Of a DNA stretch of 64,000 nt, positions 1 through 13,782 are shown piece by piece (within the stretch, counting starts at the first letter, position 1; every line of letters starts with the position of its first letter). Position numbers and translations under genes: made by a program. Source of the stretch: Plasmodium brasilianum (taxonomy: Eukaryota; Apicomplexa; Aconoidasida; Haemosporida; Plasmodiidae); NCBI RefSeq assembly GCF_023973825.1, contig NC_090124.1, positions 1,605,501 through 1,669,500 of the forward strand, read 5' to 3'. The notes below the pieces were generated by a model that saw only the letters and a program-made list of their open reading frames with translations, did not search any database and was not told where the DNA came from.

Positions 1-2246
1 ATAAATTTCAAAAAATAAATTCTCTGTATGATATTAAAAATTATATAAATACGAATATATTTTCACAAGAAACGGGGTTGTATAAAAACTTGCCATATAT
101 AAACTTGATACAAGACACTATTTGTTCGTACATAGATCATGAAGTTTTGTTTTCTAAACATTGTATAGATAAGGCATATATATTAACAGATGATATTATG
201 TTATCACTAATAGATGAAAAAAACAAAAAAGAGATAACACTAGAAGACCATTTTAATTTTGATGATATAATAAATAATAATAATGAATTTACTTCTACCT
301 TTCTAGAGGATGCATTTTATATTTTTCAAAAATCGATGTGTAGGAGTATTAATATGAATGAAATTAATACAATATGTGTTTTAATAAATAATATTATGAT
401 TGTATTGTCAACTACTCTTAAGAATTACTTAAAGGAGAACATAAAAACCAGTAAAAATATTTATTCATCTTATATTCATGATATAAATAATCTGAAAAAT
501 TTTTCATTTTCCAGTTTGTTGAAAAGTATTGATAGCAATAATTATTTAGAAGACAATCACAGTTACAAAACCTTGATTATAGCTCAAAACTTCGTCAGCT
601 CGCTGACTTACATCAGCGGCGATCATCCAAGCGGCATTGGTAGTGGCAATAATAATAGCGGTATAAATAATAGCGGCATAAATAATAGCGGCATAAATAA
701 TAGCGGCATAAATAATAGCGGCATAAATAGCGGTAGTAATAACAATTCCTTGGGAAACTTGAGCAGAGCCAACTCTTCCAAGGGCGCGATAAACCTCCAT
801 AATGCTAATAATAGTGCCAACATTAACAACATGGGTAGTAAGAACACTACAAGCAATAACGCTAGCAGTACTAACCATAAAAGTATGAACAATAGAAGCA
901 ATGATAACAGTAGTGGTAATAATGGCGGTGGTAGTAGCGGTTTTTCCGCAGGGGTAGAAAAGGCAAAGGACGTTTACGACTACGTAACACGTGAGCACCT
1001 TCAGAACTTGTTTAACCCCTTATCGGATAAAAAAAATATGGAAGGTCAAATAATCAACTCCAAATTTAGTTATCCGCATTGCATAAATAATTTGGATGCA
1101 TGCTATCAATATATTCAAAAATACAAAATGTTTATCAGTAATTATTTTATGGAAAAATTTATTGAAAATAATAATGAAAACAAAAAAGAAGTGCAGAATT
1201 ATTTACTTATGTTTAACAATGCTTTGGCAAATTATGATAATCTCTTAAAGGATTATGAAAAGATAAATATGGAAAATTGTAAAACGTTATTAAATATTTT
1301 AAAAATACATTTCATAAGTCAACTAGTGATAATTGAAAACATCAATTTTGATATAACACATGAACAATATTCTTATTATCAGTTGAATGACCCATATATA
1401 CAGAATTTAATTAATAGAATAAAATTAATCTTGTATCACATATCGTTGTATTACAATCAGAGCATTTTCCACATTTCTATTAACTTGCTGGCAGAGAAGG
1501 TTAAATTCTGAGATAACTGCGAAGAGGATGCGCGTTTTGCTAGAAAAATTAAAATGCATACATACATACATACATACATAAATACGTACATACATACATA
1601 AATACGTACATACATACATAAATACGTACATACATACATAAATAAATACATATATACATAAATACGTACATACATACATACATAGATACAAAAATACGTA
1701 CATACATAGATACATACATAAATAAATACATATGTGCGTACGTACATGCCATACGTTGCACATGTAACGTGTGTATAAATATATGGTCTCTTCACTCCTT
1801 TTAGTGTGTACCGTTACACGAGAACATATGTGTGTGTATATCCAAAATTTGTGTGCGAGTGTACTTAAACTCATGTACACCGCGCAGACGCACATATTCA
1901 TGTTTGTCCATTCTCACTTGTTCAGATATGCAAGTACATTGAACGGATCATTCGAACGAAGAAATTCAGTATATACGGATGCGTGCAGATAGACAACGAT
2001 ATAAGAAATTTAATGCTATTTTTTACATCCCTAACAAACATTAATATTAAAAAGGAATTTTCCAAACTTTTTGAAATATGCGAGTTGTTGAACGTCAGTG
2101 ACATACAAGACTTTAAGGATTTTTATGATGAAAATAAAAATAACTTGAATACAAGTGAAATTGAAGGTATCATATCGCTCAGAAATGACGTATCTGAAGA
2201 GCTGTTAAAATCGATTAAATTGTACATGAATTTGAAAATGAAATAG
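1..2246 (+). CDS. COG4: Conserved oligomeric Golgi complex subunit 4 (COG4), 3' part
   Basis: COG4 is a subunit of the COG tether that captures vesicles recycling within the Golgi. The window opens inside an exon: this frame has no stop from base 3, so the 5' end lies outside. The exon runs to 1499 (donor GTTAAA at 1500) and joins in phase 0 to a last exon at 1989-2246 after GTGCAG. The last 86 residues match the COG4 C-terminus as I know it: an acidic-Asp/Arg-Leu start (IDNDIRNL), then FFTSLTN, IKKEFSKL, a leucine-rich turn and the closing ISLRNDVSEELLKSIKL. A low-complexity Asn/Ser/Gly insert (about residues 185-295 of the visible exon, with six-residue INNSG-type repeats) interrupts the fold, as is common in Plasmodium. 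The downstream ALYREF gene converges on it. Family assignment rests on the C-terminal block; the middle is weakly conserved. Confidence 0.8.
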
Positions 2247-2632
2247 TTTAAAACGTGAGATGCGGGTCCATTCCGCTCGTTATGCGTGCGTTTACAAGTT
2301 TGTATAAACGTGTGGGTATATACATACGTTTAAAAGTATGCATATATATATATATGTATATGCGTGTACTGTATGTGCACATGTGTTCAGTTCTCCAATT
2401 TTGATGTATTCAAAAGGGCAATGTATGCCCAGTGGTTGAGAAGTTATATATATATAGGAACATGTGTATGTGCCTCTTTCTGCATATATGTACATATGTT
2501 TGTATGTGCGAACCTATTGCAAAGAAAAATTAGGTCATATATTTAAAAAATAAAATAAAATAAAATAAGTGTAAAATCAGTCAATGCAAAATTTACAACG
2601 TAAAGTAGCAGGCCTTTCTTTAAGAAAAAACA
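2247..2632. other. Intergenic 3'-3' spacer between COG4 and ALYREF
   Basis: Short spacer between two converging genes. It holds TATG/TA-rich sequence and a run of AAAAT repeats near 2545-2570. I see no coding exon or RNA gene. Confidence 0.6.
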
Positions 2633-3152
2633 CTACCAGGGACACCTGCTTTTATATTTTTTTCTATAGCCATAATTTCTTCTATGCATTATTTCCATTT
2701 TCATGGACAGTCCCTCAATTTCTGAACCTGCAAGGAAAAAAAAAAAAAAAAAAAAAAAAATATGAACTGTCAGAATATTTGTCCCAGCATACATGCAAAA
2801 GTGAATGTACATATATACATATATAAATGTATACATGCATATATATGTACGTGGATATATTTCACGACTATCTGTGTATATCCTTTTGCGCATGTACAAC
2901 AATTCATAAGAAAAGCTTTTTGAAAAGATTGCAGTTTTCAACTAACCGTCATATTTATCTATTGCCTTTTGTGCGTCGCTTATATTCTCAAAAATACACA
3001 CCGCTGTTCCCTATAAATGTACATATACATGTGCATATATATTCATATACATTCATACCTTTTATGTTCGCATTTTGTTTACATATTTTTACAAATTATT
3101 GTGCATATGAGCGTGTGCAGAAATGTAAATGGAAAAAAAAAAAAGCCATAAC

Positions 3153-3184
<32 letters not shown>

Positions 3185-4250
3185 GTAATTAAATATAAAT
3201 GATAAAAAAGACATAATTACATCTGATCTATCGGTATGGTCATAATTTATCCAAGCATTTACAACCTTGCACACGTTGCTAAATAATTCCTACAAATAAA
3301 TTAAGCGGTTTTCCGATCAATCGGTTATGTACATTTTTATAGTAAAGGCTAAGGAACGGAAACAAAATGGCTGTATATGGGTACAGTTATATGTATATAT
3401 TTCTTACCACTAAATCGTTCTTTGAAATAGTATAGTCCAAGTTCGATATCATTACTCTTACTTGGCTGTTCCGTTCGTTGCCTGCTATTCTTTCATCGTA
3501 ATTCTTTTAACAGGAAACAGAAAATGAAAATATAAAGAAGCGATAAAGAAGTGATAATGAAATGATAATGAAATGATAATGAAATAATAAAGAAGTGAAT
3601 GTATAATTTAATATCAATTTTTTTATAACAGTTTTTAGCTGATATATTTTTTTTAATTTTACATTGTATGGTCCTCTTCCATTGTTTTTGTTTATTCGGT
3701 TGTAATGACTATTCGTTTTATTCTCATCGTTCCTCTATATGTATACACACATATATATATATATATATGTATAAATGAAGCATACTATTTACGTTTACGT
3801 AATACAAAATAAACAAACTTTTCTTTCATGTATTGAAACATCTCTTTTTTTGCTTATTTGCCCCCTTTTATGTTATTACATTGGAATTATTGTATTTTCC
3901 ATATGACCTATTGTAATGTTTTCTGTGATGACGTTCGTCTGAGTAGAGGTAAAAACAACGTATGTGTATGAATATACGTGCCTTTGTAGGTATACGTACA
4001 CATGTATGAACATACAAATATCTGTATCTATCTATCTACCTATATATATATATATGTATACACATGTATATGAATGTATATATGTTAATACATGTGCACA
4101 TATATTGTTACACGTACATTTTTACACGTACACTTTTACACGTATATTTTTACACGTACACTTTTACACGTATATTTTTACACGTATATCTATCTGTTTA
4201 TTCATTTTTGCGAGCTGCAGTTTCCCCTTTTTCCTTTTGGCATTTACCAT
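2633..4250 (-). CDS. ALYREF/THO complex subunit 4-like mRNA export factor (RRM protein)
   Basis: Adapter of the TREX mRNA export pathway, expected in the nucleus. Five consecutive minus-strand exons join without a frame break: 3663-3734, 3408-3503, 3221-3289, 2947-3010 and 2633-2727 (stop TAG 2633-2635). Together they encode an RRM: RNP2-like VRVMISNLDYTIS, then ELFSNVCKVV, then DRSDGTAVCIFE (RNP1 position), then DAQKAIDKYDG and a final beta strand. This order fits REF/ALY proteins. An Asn/Arg-rich stretch ending GRGPYN precedes the RRM, and a short basic tail ending CPW follows. The first exon is not settled. An ATG followed at once by GTAAAT at 4248-4250 would join in phase 0 and give an ATG-only exon. 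A second ATG at 4273-4275 opens a short ORF but joins in the wrong phase. The RRM is well supported; the start is a guess. Confidence 0.75.
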
Positions 4251-4428
4251 GATTGTATCTTTTGAACTCCCTCATTCTGACGTATTCAAAAATGATAAAG
4301 TAAAATAAAAATAAAAATAGAAATCAGGTTAATACAAGTATATTCATTTAAACAAATTGAATTTTTATATTTATCTTACGCACTGGAAAAAATAACGTAA
4401 AATAATGCGAAAAAATAAAAAAAAATAC

Positions 4429-4464
<36 letters not shown>

Positions 4465-4866
4465 GTGTATATATGTACAAAGAAATATTACTAAACAATT
4501 ACACATACATAAATATATGCGCATAAATACAAATGCATACCGTATACTCTTATATGTTCACCGACGGTCGCATAAAAAAAAAAAGAAAAAAAAAAGTGCA
4601 CAAGGAATTATGTTATTACGTAATATACTATAAAAGATATATATATATTTTTTTTTTTTTTTTTTGTTTTTTACTAAATAGTGAAAGTGATAACTGTCAT
4701 TATGAGTAAATTTCATAAAGCATTGAAAATGCTATCATTCATACATACGTACGAACATACATGTATGTGCGTATGTTTCATATGTACATAAATTCTGTAT
4801 ATATTTATACTAATGCGCATTCTTTTCAATACTCCAATAAACAAGTTTTAGCCTTTTTCGTAAATT
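4251..4866. promoter_or_regulatory. Head-to-head intergenic region (ALYREF / listerin)
   Basis: Region between the putative 5' ends of two divergent genes. It contains poly(A)/poly(T) tracts (for example 4570-4594 and 4649-4666), a TA microsatellite at 4432-4455 and TATG/TACA-rich sequence. No defined motif is recognised; the call of a shared promoter rests on position only. Confidence 0.4.
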
Positions 4867-7800
4867 ATGAAGAAAAAAAAGGTAGTCAAATTGAAGGAAG
4901 AGTATGTTCCTAAGGGAAATTATTGTAATAGTATATAAAAATGAAAAGAATTATTTTTTCGACTTTTTCGACTTCTCTAACCTTTTGAACCTTTTCTGTT
5001 TTTTCAACTTTCTGAACCTTTCCAGCTTTCTTAACTTTTCCAACTTTCTTAACTTTTCCAACATTCTGAACCTTTCCAACTTTCTTAACTTTTCCAACCT
5101 TCTGAACCTTTCCAACTTTCTTAACTTTTCCAACATTCTGAACTTTTCCAATCTTTTCAACATTTCTTATTTTTTTAATTTTTTTTTTTTTTGCCAATAT
5201 TACTATTTCTATCTCGTAAATACACAAATCTGTTCCATTGCGTGGTCATATTTTCCAATGTACTCCTCTTGTATTTGTTAATTTTACCTGAATGTTCATA
5301 AATGTTTTCTTTTTTTTTAGTTAGTAAAGATGCGCTGTTAACGAACATTTTTATGCAAAGTAACGAAAACGCAGTCTCGGATATAGACTCCAAGAACTCT
5401 CAGCTTATTGTTAATTGTATTAATAAACTGCATAAAAAAAGTCTTCAGACAAAGCTCAAGTCCATAAATGTAACCTCGTTAAGCAGCCTTTTCGGCGGAT
5501 AAATTATGCATAAGTATATCGTTGTACATATGTATGGGCGTACGAGTGTATGTTAGTACATGTGCGTGGGCGTACGAGTGTATGTTAGTACATATGTGTG
5601 GGCGCTCGTATGTATGCATCCATCGCATATGTGTTAATGCGATGCTAACATTGTCGTATATTCCATGTGTATACGTTTTTTTCAATGTAACTTTACACAT
5701 TTTATTTTATTTTATTTTTTTGACATACAGGAATTAATTCTGCACCTGAGTAAATGTGATGAAGACGCAGTTAGTCATTTATTCCCCCCTTTTTTAAATG
5801 TTTATAAAAAGTTAATATATCATCCAAATTACAGTTTAAGGGAAAGTAATACCCTCTTTTCAGTAGCATATACTAGCACAGTTATACGCACAGACGTACA
5901 TATGTACATATGTATGTAACTGCATATGTAACTGCATATGTAACTGCATATGTAACTGCGCATGTAACTGCATATGTAACTGCGTATGTAACTGCATATG
6001 TAACTGCATATGTAACTGCGTATGTAACTGCGTATGTAACTGCATATGTAACTGCGTATGTAACTGCGTATGTAACTGCTTATGTAACTGCGTGTGTATT
6101 TTTCGCCTGTCCAACCGAACCTTTGAACTCCTTTTTTTTTCTCTAGCTGCACAAGTTACACTCGCAGTTGTAATACACGTACTTCAGTACCTCGAGTATT
6201 TCTTAATGTTAATAATTTTAATTTTTTTTTTTTTTTCCACACTCTTCCTTAAACAGATTTAAATTTGTGTCTTAAGTTGTTCATAGAAAAGATAAAAACA
6301 AAAATAAAATTGCACTTAAGTATATTTTTACCTCCTTTGTTTGTTTCCCTATTTGATTACAGTAGAAGTGTAAGTCTGACAGTTCTGTGTATATGTTTGC
6401 TTCGGCATTGGTTATGCCATTGTTAATGCATACAATTATGTATTTAATACACATACACACGTATGTACAAACGTGAACACATATCCCCACATGCACCCAC
6501 ATATATATTATGCGCACGTGTGTGTACATCCCTTTCCCGCTTACTTAACCCCTTTCAGGTGAAGAGCCTCTCGAGTGATATTCTGTCGATCATATTTCCG
6601 AACAAGGGAGAGGGAAAAAATTTGGAAAAAGAAGAAAAGGAAGAAAAAAAAAAAAAAGGAGCAAAACTAAGGTTACAAGAGGAAAATAAACTCTACTTAA
6701 ATGTAAAGAAGTTAAATGTGAATACTGTAAATTTGTACAAGTGCTTGAAATATATTAAAGATGATATGAACGAAGCAGTGACAAGTAATTTAAAAAATAT
6801 GAACAATGACGAGGATTATGATAGCAACATATATCTTTTTAATGTGCTTTGCTTTTTTCCTGCTCTTTTATATATGATCATAAAATATGCAAAAGAGGTA
6901 AATGGCAATTTTGATGAGGGTGAGAATGAAATTATAGACGAGAACAATAAGTCGATATTGAAAAGAAATTATAAAGATAAGATTAAAGAAACTGTTAAGG
7001 AGGAATTTGCAAGTTTTAGGAATATATTTAGCTCATTTTTGAATGCTTTAAATTTTATATATGAAAAGAATAAAGAAAATTTAAGGGTAAAAAAAATGAT
7101 GTATCTCTCTATATTTAATATTATTTATTTATTAAAAAAAGAAAAAATAAATTATATGGATTTGAATGATGAAGAGGGTAATACATATATTTTTAATTAT
7201 ATTCGATGTATAGTAAGTAATAAAGAGGAGTATATTATGAAAAATATAAATCATTTTTTATTACTTTATTTCCTATCAGAAAATAAAAAAAAAATTAATG
7301 AAAATTTTTTGAAAAGTTATTTGTCTTTAGTAAAACAAAACAAAATATATGGAAATGATGTTTTTAACTTTAATATATTTTTATTTCTTTTTATATTTGA
7401 AAAAAAAGATATTCAAGATTATTTTTTTTTCTTTTTTTTTTTATTTTATTTTTTGCTACTCAATGGACGGGGTTCATCTGTAGCTATTTATTACGATATA
7501 TTACTTCACTTACTTGAACGCTTTCCGTTCAGTAGAGAAAAACTAGATGATGCCCCGACAAGTGATATAGTAAATTGTAAGTTCGAACAAGAGCATATAA
7601 GTAACACCAAAAGGAGCACCCTTGTAGAAGCAAATGAGAACGTAGTGGATGGTGCATGTATAGAGAGCAAAGGGGGAAGTGAACAACATTGTATGTATGT
7701 ATTTACCGAAAATCAATGTGTCCAAATTTTGTATGAAAATATTATGCTCTTACCTTTGGAAACATTGTTTGTTCAGAAAAATTTAGACAACTGTAATGTC

Positions 7801-10800
7801 TGTTTTAGGAGTACAAGTATGTATGAACAGCTTACAAATATATATTATTGCCAAAAGAAAAAAACAAATAAGAGGGATGGAAAAGATAAAAATCAGTTTG
7901 ATCATTTAAGAAAAAAGTTAGTGGATGAAAAAAATATGGATGAAAAGAGTGTACTCTCTGCATTTTGTAATTTTGTTCTTTCGGCAGTAAGTAAGGATCA
8001 AGTGGTTCGACGTTGTTTACATTTACTAAATGAGTATATACATGATGTAGGCGATAGACTGAAGAAAGGTAATGAGAGTAACAGATGGAAGGAGCAAAAT
8101 GAGAATAATCTTTCAAGTAATAATACGGTAATGAACAACAGTATGTGTTATAGTGAAGACAATATGCATATGAGTAAAAAATATTGCGCTGCAATAAATT
8201 TTATGTTGTTATTTTTGCAAGAATTAAAGGGTATACTATTTCCTGGGAGCGAGGGAAATCACCATAACATAAGTGACAGTACTAAAGAATACTTTGCATA
8301 CCTTTTAAAAGATACGTTTATAATTTTATTTCATCTAATAGAGTATAAAAACTACGAAATGGTGGAAATTGTGCGGTGCAATTTTGATTTGCTCCGATTT
8401 CTTCTTGCGCACGATATGGACAAGCACTTGGAGGGGAATGCCCCTCAGCTCGTAATGAATGATATTAATTTGAAGTGGGAGTTTAATCAGCGGAATTCCA
8501 CGTTTTGTTTCGATAGTTTGTTCATTATTCTTCATAAATTGCTCGTAAGTAGTAAAATGACCAAGGATGTGTATTTTGACACCTTGGGTATTAGCCTGAA
8601 TGTACTTGACTCCTTTTATATGAGGAAAAGTGAAAATTATGAGAGGATATCTAAGTCCTTATTGGAGGTTAGACAAATGAAGTTTAAGAAGGGTACCATA
8701 AAGATATGGAAAGTCGTACCCCTTTCACACGCATAAGTGCAAATACATATGAGTATACGCATATACATGCGCATATACACGTCTGTGAATGCATATTTAC
8801 ACATATGTGCGTCCATATTTACACATATATGCGTCCATATTTACATGTCTGTGCGTCCATATTTACACGTCTGTGAATGCATATTTACACATATGTGCGT
8901 CCATATTTACACGTCTGTGCGTCCATATTTACACATATGTGCGTCCATATTTACACGTCTGTGAATGCATATTTACACATATGTGAATGCATATTTACAC
9001 ATATGTGAATGCATATTTACACATATGTGCGTCCATATTTGCATTTATGGGCATATACGTACACACTTCTGCGTGTGCGCTCGTACCGCGCGTAACCGCG
9101 TTCCCCTTTCCTTAGGTTCTTTTTAGCGAACCGGTGAGTGAAGCAACTGTTGAAGACAAACTGTCAGTGTGTATAGAGCTAATTACCTTTATGAAGAATA
9201 GAAAAACGAAATTTTTTGATTTATCTGTTACTGCGTTAGAAATATATAAGTACTGTATGGAGCTAGATTTGCCTAGTTCTACTAGTAGCTACAAATTACT
9301 ATCAACTTTTTATGAATGTGTACATGTTGATGATATGAGTTATGCTTTATTTGATAAGAATTTTTACTTTGACATGTTCCATATATATAAAAAAAGAATG
9401 GATAAAAGGCAAACTTTTCCTGATAGTAGTTTTTGCACATTTTTTTTAAAATTTTTTACTCAATATATTTTAGCGAAACATACGAAGGATAGTAGTAATA
9501 ATGAAGAAGTTAATGACTTATGCTTGTATTTCATCCTTGTAATATACCTAAAAATAAATTATAGTTACATCGACGAGTTTAAAAAGGAGTTGTTTTCCAA
9601 ATTAAGGAAGGAAACCCTTTATTCGTACTTGTCATTAATGCGGAAAATATATCACTCTTTTGGGGAACAAGCATATTGGGATAATGGGAAAGAGCGAACG
9701 ACGTTTCCTTGCAATGGTAATGGTCCGTATAGAAGCGGCCCAATTGTAAAGGAGCTAAGCTATGAGAGCGTCAAGAGTAATCAAAGCGGTGGAAGCGGTC
9801 AAAGCAGTGGAAGCGGTCAAAGCAGTGGAAGCGGTCAAAGCAGTGGAAGCGGTCAAAGCAGTGGAAGCGGTCAAAGCAGTGGAAGCGGTCAAAGCAGTGG
9901 AAGCAGAAAAAGAGGCTATGCCCGTGGAGAGTACTGTCACATTCATGCAAATGTGATTAGTGCCTCCATCTTCTTCGAACATGTTACGAAATTCAGAAAC
10001 GATGATAATGGTAGAGTGCAAGTGCCTACTATTGAAAGAGAGCATCTTCATGATCAGTCAATGAAAGACGATGGTGAAGGAGATAAAATGGAAATACATT
10101 TGTTTATAAAGAAGGAAGATGTTATAAATCCTAAATATATCCAACGGATGTTGTGCATATATAGAATATACTATGATATTCAATTTTTCACTTTTGAGGA
10201 TGTGAAAAATTTAACTTTTTTTTTTTTCGAGCCATATAACATTGAAAAGGAATATACTTCAAACCATGAGACTGGAAAATTCCTTAAAACAGATAACCAC
10301 TTGGATAATTTTTTTAATTATATTTATTCAAATATTAGATGCAAGGAATTGTATGTTTTCTTAAATACGTTAAGAAGCGAATTAGGGGATGATGCAGTAA
10401 TGAATAAACACAGTCTTTTTAACTTGTATTTTTATATATATCATTATAGTGATAGGAAAAGTGCAGTGGATCATCCAAATGAACAGGTAGCCATTTCGGA
10501 TGTAGTTTGTATTATGAAGAAAATATACAATTATGAATTTCTTAAAATATGTAAAGCAATACTAAGAGAGAGGAATTACAAAGATGAAGGAGAACAGAAG
10601 TTGAAGGATGATATAGCCCACAAATTAAACAGCTTTAAATTAAAAAATTTCTACGATTTAAAAGTGCAAATTTTCCTTTTTAAGGAGTACATAATAAAAT
10701 ATATTATGAAAATGAACAAGGGGGAGGAAGAGAACAATATGGGTGAAAAAAACTGTTACAGTGGTTGTAAGAATAAAGATAGAGGTATGTCCAATGAGGA

Positions 10801-13747
10801 ATGTAACAAAGATCATGTTAATTATACAAAGGAGGACAGTAGTACAGATGTGAAGAAACTTAGTGACGAGGAGCTCTATCAGAATAAGATAAACCAGTTG
10901 AAACAGAAAATACCTTCATTTTTTCATTCTTATATTGATAAGAATCTTAACTTGAGTGCAAAAAATGAGTTAGAGTTAATAAATTTGCTAAAACATTTAG
11001 TATGCATCAGTAAGCATATTACTGGCTTTAATTTGTTTGAGTGCACGATTGTTCAAAGGCTTCTTATAGATTTGAAGAACCTGGATCTAAGTAACTACGA
11101 CATTTTTTTTTGCTGCATGTCCTTCGTTAAAGGAGTTAAAAATGGAATCGAGATTAGAAGCGGGATTGGAAGCGGGAGTGGAAGCGGGATTGGAAGCGGG
11201 ATTAGAAGTTGGACTGGCATTGACTACAGCGATTGGGGCGAACCTCGTAATGATGAAGCTTCTCTTTTCCTTAACAGTAATGCGGATGCTTTGAAAAACA
11301 TTTTTATGAGTTATCTTGCCTTTCTAAAAGGCCACTACAAGAAGTGCTACGAGGAAAAAGCCTCCATGTACAAGGAGAAAGGTAGGATACTGAATAGCAC
11401 TCTGAGTGCTAGCAATAGTGGTAGTGCCAATAAAGGAAGTAATAATGGCGATTTTAACGTTGGCAGCTGTAGCGTTAGTAGTTGTACTGATGATAATTTT
11501 AGAAAGAACAATGCGCAGGAAGGGGAGATGAACGGGCAGAATGACCGAAGGACTGTGAATGAGGATGACAGAAAAGAAGCCCTACTACTACACAGCAAAA
11601 TGGGCATACATTTTTTACTGTACGTATACAATTTGATAGGAGTAAGTGACGTAACGCCTCTTAACTTTGTAAATGAAAAGAAGTTTATGAAAAACATGAT
11701 TAAGATTGTTTATTTTGTTCTATCAACAGATCAATGTTGTAAAGGTTACATAAATGAAAAGTTAAAAGCACTCTGTGTAAAGATAGTAAAGAAGCTTTTC
11801 GATTGCGACTCTATATGTTTTAGCTCCATATATAAAATCCACTTCTTCACATTACAGTTATGTATTAGTGAATATAATGAATATTTTATGAACAAAATAT
11901 TTTTTAAAAAAGATGTGGTATCCGTTGAGTATTTGATTAAGTTGAAGAAAAAAATGCTAGATATTTATATAAATACTTATTATTTATATATTTTATTTTC
12001 AAATATAGAGAAGTTTAAGCATAGCAGTGTGTTTATTGAAAAGACACGTACAATTCTTTTATCAAATAGTATATTTTTTAACGAATTACACAAACTGAAA
12101 AATGCTAATGAGGATATGTTTCATACAGTGAGTAGTTATCTATATATTAATGGAGGTGAGGAAAGGGAGGAGGAACATGTAGAAAATCGTTTTTTAAATT
12201 CTGTTGTTACTATGCCTGAAGGGCATTACGAAAGGAGAATACTAAATTGTAATAAGCATGATGTGTGTGTAAATGAAGTGGATAATGTGAACGGTATGAA
12301 CGGTATGAACGGTATGAACGGTATGAACGGTATGAACAGTATGAAAGGTATGAACGGTATGAACGGTATGAACGGTATGAAAGGTATGAACGGTTTAGGT
12401 GGTGTTATCTGTGGGGGTCTGGATGGAAATAAATCAGAAAAGAATAGGGGGAAGGATACAAAGTACGACAGCTGCACAAGCGATGGCAGCTTCTTAAGCA
12501 ATGCCTCATCGTTAAGGTATAATTGCTGCACAAGCAATAATAATTTCGTAGGTGTTGACTGCTTTGTAGGTGATAGTAGTAACAGTAACAATAATTCGAA
12601 AGATGGCCCTGCGCATAACAGAGAAGAGTTTAAGGAAGGCACAACAAAAAATAAATACAAAAAAGATAGGAAAAGAAAAGAAAGCATTCTGTATGAATTG
12701 AAGAGTCATATGACGAATATCTTTTTAGGAATTCATTTAAACAAGAATATTTTAGACCTTTACTCTTTTTTATTGAAATTGAATTATTTGAACGTACTTC
12801 TGTCCATGTTGAACATATGTCTGTCTTCAGAATATTTTATATATGAAGACGATTTATATCAAAAGTTTTTACTGTTTTTAGAAAATCATAATTTAAACTT
12901 GTACAACTTTTTGAATGACTTTAAAAAAGTTAATGACATATTAGAGGGGTACACGGATGGTACAGTAGGGAGTGACGAAGTGGGAAGTAGCAGAGTAGAC
13001 CATAACAAAAACAAGTTTTACATTTTTTTTCTCTCTCTGCATTTAATTCTGCTCCTTATAACAGTATATCCCCGTGAATCGATCAAAATAATTAAAGAAA
13101 ACAAACTGTTCGATATTATAAATTTTAATCAATTACTCTTATCTAACCTAATAATTGATCATCAGTTAAGTCAGTTGAGTGCTCTAGCTAGCAGTTACGT
13201 AAACACTACATTTTCTTATAACCCTGTTTTGAAAACTTTGTATTTTAAATACAAGATTAAGGAAGATGATAGCGAACAATTTGAGGATGTCACGGTCAAA
13301 CTGTCCCTCAGTTTTATGCCCAACTATCCTTTTTCCCAACTCGTCATTAAAGATAAGATAGAAGCTCTAGGTTAGTAAGGAAGATCAGGGGCAGGCACGC
13401 GAAAAAGAAAGCGTATGCAAGCATGGAGCAATGCGCATATATACATATACATATACATGTGTACGTATATGTGTGCACGTACGAATATATATATATATAT
13501 ATATATGTACGCACGTGTGCATGCGATTATGCGGATTTGTTTAATTAACTATCAAATTACATGACCATATGACTGTATGCATATTTTCTGTGTGTCGTCT
13601 TGGGTGTGACTGTTCCTCGGAAGCACTCGCTCCATAACAAATTTTTTTTTTTTTTTTTTTTTTTATCCCTCATTGGTTCTGAACTATTTATATCATTGGT
13701 TCATACCGTAAATCCCTAACGCATTCATCGTTTATCTTTCATGTTAC

Positions 13748-13782
<35 letters not shown>

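Noticed and set aside
2247..6146. Extension of the first gene (COG4) into the small exons upstream of the RING gene
   Set aside because: The COG4 C-terminus ends naturally at 2246 and the small exons from 4867 match the listerin N-terminus, with an opposite-strand gene in between.
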